Part shown: positions 6,252 through 7,941 of the stretch, in pieces
How positions within the stretch are numbered: the stretch's first letter is position 1
How the letters are laid out: each line of letters opens with the position of its first letter
DNA from: an uncultured Bacteroidota bacterium
GTDB taxonomy: Bacteria > Bacteroidota > Bacteroidia > Chitinophagales > Chitinophagaceae
Direction: 5' to 3'
Length of the DNA: 7,941 bases
Assembly: GCA_946479055.1 (NCBI GenBank)
Contig: CAMLEX010000204.1
Location: 1 to 7,941 of the forward strand
Position numbers and translations under genes: made by a program
Notes under the pieces: model-generated
Database searches by the model: none
What the model was told of the DNA's origin: nothing
What the model saw: only the letters and a program-made list of their open reading frames with translations

Positions 6252-6998
6252 ATGATCAAAACGGTTATCATAGAAGATGAAAAAAAGATTGCTGAAGAGT
6301 TCGAGACGATGTTATTGAAAGCTTCAACAGAGGCGGAAGTGCTGGCAACTTTCTCAACAGTGCGTGAAAGTGTTGCGTATTTCTCTGTAAATAAAGCTCC
6401 CGATCTTATTTTTTCGGATGTGCAATTATCCGATGGTTTGTGTTTTGATATTTTTAACCAGGTCAATATCGTAAGTCCCGTAGTATTTGTAACCGGTTAC
6501 GATAAATTTATGCTCAATGCTTTTGAACATAATGGGATTGATTACCTGCTAAAACCAGTTGATGAAAAAGACCTGGGAAGAACCCTTGCAAAATACAAAA
6601 CATTAGAAAATCATTTTGGTGATCATTCTTTCATTCGTTCCTTCTGGCAAAGAACTAAAACAAGATTGCTTGTCAGGAAAGGAATTGAAAACATTTCTTT
6701 GCCTATCCACGATATAGCGATTATTTACACAGAGAATAAACTGGTATATGTGATAGATAAAGAAGGAAAAAAATATATTACCGACAAACATCTGGGGGAA
6801 TTGGAGCAGGAATTGGATGAAACAATTTTTTTCAGGGTCAACAGGCAGTATATTATTAATATTGGTTTTGTAAAAAGTTTCAAAGCTTATGAAAAAGTAA
6901 AACTACAGGTAGATCTTACCATGTCAGAGCTGCATCATCATATTGTCATCAGCCAGGAAATGGCTCCCTGTTTTCGCAAGTGGATCAGCGAACTCTAA
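6252..6998 (+). CDS. LytTR-family response regulator (orphan)
   Basis: This 248-residue protein has a receiver domain (1-120) followed by a LytTR DNA-binding domain (about 137-240). In the receiver, the acidic pocket is E8-D9, the phosphoacceptor is D56 (FSDVQLSDG), with conserved T81 (FVTGYD) and K101 in LLKPVDEKDL. All residues needed for phosphorylation are present. The LytTR part shows IAIIYTENKLVYV (155-167) and FFRVNRQYIINI (193-204), the usual signatures. Its normal partner is a LytS-type (His_kinase family) sensor kinase, which in Bacteroidota often sits next door; none is present in the window on either side. It starts 100 bp after the AraC gene and ends 20 bp before the beta-propeller gene, which may share its transcript. 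Direct target genes are unknown. Confidence 0.94.
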   Translation: MIKTVIIEDEKKIAEEFETMLLKASTEAEVLATFSTVRESVAYFSVNKAPDLIFSDVQLSDGLCFDIFNQVNIVSPVVFVTGYDKFMLNAFEHNGIDYLLKPVDEKDLGRTLAKYKTLENHFGDHSFIRSFWQRTKTRLLVRKGIENISLPIHDIAIIYTENKLVYVIDKEGKKYITDKHLGELEQELDETIFFRVNRQYIINIGFVKSFKAYEKVKLQVDLTMSELHHHIVISQEMAPCFRKWISEL

Positions 6999-7018
6999 AA
7001 TTTTATTCCTACCAACTC

Positions 7019-7941
7019 ATGCAAAATATTTTATTGCTGCCTATTTCAATTTTTTCTTTCCTGAATTGTTTCTCCCAGCTGAATGAAGCTAATATGTTTA
7101 GAGGAAATGCTACACATAACAGTTATGCGGCTGTGGCGAATGATCTTGTTTATGATACAAAGGCATGGCAGTTTTTTGCCGGTGCACCTGTACGTTCTAC
7201 TCCGCTTATCAGTAATGATATGATCTATTTTGGTACTACCAAAGGCGATTTTTTTGCTATTGATAAAAAGAAGGGGCAGGTAAAATGGCAATACAGTACC
7301 GGCATGGCCATTAACTCATCCGCAGCCAGCCAGGGTGAAAAAATCTTTTTTACCGATAACAGGCAAACTCTTTTCTGTTTGAATAAATCAACCGGGAAAA
7401 AATTATGGGAATTTAAGATGGGTGAGAAAATAGCCTACCCCTGGCGGTTTGATTATTATTATTCTTCGCCGGTTTTGTATGAAGATAAATTGATAGTAGG
7501 TGGTGATGACGGTTATTTATATAATCTCTATCAACGGGATGGAAAGCTAGCCTGGAAATTTAAAAGCAAAGGATTAGTGAGAGCCACCGCAGCTGTATAC
7601 AATGGAATGGTATTGTTCGGAGATACAGAAGGAATATTTTATGCCCTTGATCTGAAAACAGGTAAGGAGAAATGGGTTTTTAAAGTAATAGGAGAGCCGA
7701 TGAAACTGGAAGAATTTGGATATGATCGTAAAGCTATTTTGGCAGCAGCAGTTATCAGTAAAGGGAATATTGTTTTTGGAGCAAGAGATGGCTACCTGTA
7801 TTGTTTGAATGCTACTGATGGGAAACAATTGTGGGTGGTGGATCACCAGGTATCCTGGGTTATTTCTACTGTTGCTATCAAAGATTCTTTCGTAGTTACA
7901 GGTACTTCGGATGGCAGGTTTGTTCAGGCTGTTAACCTGGA
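7019..7941 (+). CDS. exported PQQ-type beta-propeller protein (3' end beyond window)
   Basis: An open frame starts at the ATG at 7019 and runs past the right edge; 307 codons are visible and no stop is met. Residues 1-20 (MQNILLLPISIFSFLNCFSQ) look like a Sec signal peptide, although the n-region lacks a lysine or arginine; C17 lacks a proper lipobox. The rest is built of PQQ/quinoprotein-type beta-propeller blades. Blade-ending tryptophans recur at W50, W90, W130, W179, W219 and W272, with the repeated pattern of a Gly-rich strand such as IYFGTTKGDFFAID, VLFGDTEGIFYALD and IVFGARDGYLYCLN. Spacing is 40 residues, widened to 49 and 53 in blades 3 and 5 by loop insertions. It should lie in the periplasm or at the cell surface. 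Relatives include BamB-like and quinoprotein-like proteins, some fused to other domains; the missing C-terminus prevents a choice. Only 20 bp separate it from the LytTR gene. Confidence 0.88.
   Translation, partial: MQNILLLPISIFSFLNCFSQLNEANMFRGNATHNSYAAVANDLVYDTKAWQFFAGAPVRSTPLISNDMIYFGTTKGDFFAIDKKKGQVKWQYSTGMAINSSAASQGEKIFFTDNRQTLFCLNKSTGKKLWEFKMGEKIAYPWRFDYYYSSPVLYEDKLIVGGDDGYLYNLYQRDGKLAWKFKSKGLVRATAAVYNGMVLFGDTEGIFYALDLKTGKEKWVFKVIGEPMKLEEFGYDRKAILAAAVISKGNIVFGARDGYLYCLNATDGKQLWVVDHQVSWVISTVAIKDSFVVTGTSDGRFVQAVNL

Noticed and set aside
7046..7846. Minus-strand reading frames opposite the beta-propeller gene
   Set aside because: They are shadows of the plus-strand propeller frame, which has six regular blades and stays open to the window edge.

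Overview
The window looks like ordinary chromosomal DNA from a member of the Bacteroidota, most likely in or near the Chitinophagaceae/Sphingobacteriia. The reasons are AT-rich A/T-run intergenic DNA, start codons without clear Shine-Dalgarno sequences, a LytTR response regulator, a DHxC-motif cupin, and a membrane-anchored HdrD/GlpC-like iron-sulfur protein of the type common in that phylum. This assignment is an inference from protein style; no rRNA or marker gene is present.

Layout. Positions 1-582 (+) hold the possible tail of an upstream gene, then a DinB-superfamily metal-binding protein. Positions 585-4580 (-) read right to left: a membrane-bound 2x[4Fe-4S] oxidoreductase subunit, a DUF433/DUF5615 toxin-antitoxin (TA) pair, a broken second copy of the 3' end of the Fe-S gene, a SulP anion permease with a STAS-like tail, and a small cupin. 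The cupin and DinB genes converge with 2 bp between stop codons. Positions 4636-7941 (+) hold a PyrR-like phosphoribosyltransferase (divergent from the Fe-S gene across 55 bp), an AraC-family regulator, a LytTR response regulator, and the first 307 codons of an exported PQQ-type beta-propeller protein that runs off the right edge. No stretch above about 175 bp lacks a gene or gene remnant.

The most notable structure is around the TA pair. The last 24 codons of the Fe-S gene (3258-3332) occur a second time just beyond the toxin stop codon (2581-2654), in the same orientation, about 88% identical over the core 68 columns and carrying a 1-bp deletion. Similarity covers the coding tail up to a stop codon at the equivalent position and not beyond. 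The TA pair therefore sits between an intact and a decaying copy of one gene's 3' end. This suggests that the cassette arrived in, or was duplicated with, the 3' end of the Fe-S gene, so that the host gene kept a complete C-terminus. The CCG-domain partner subunit that usually follows such Fe-S genes is absent here. I saw no IS element, CRISPR array, tRNA or rRNA.
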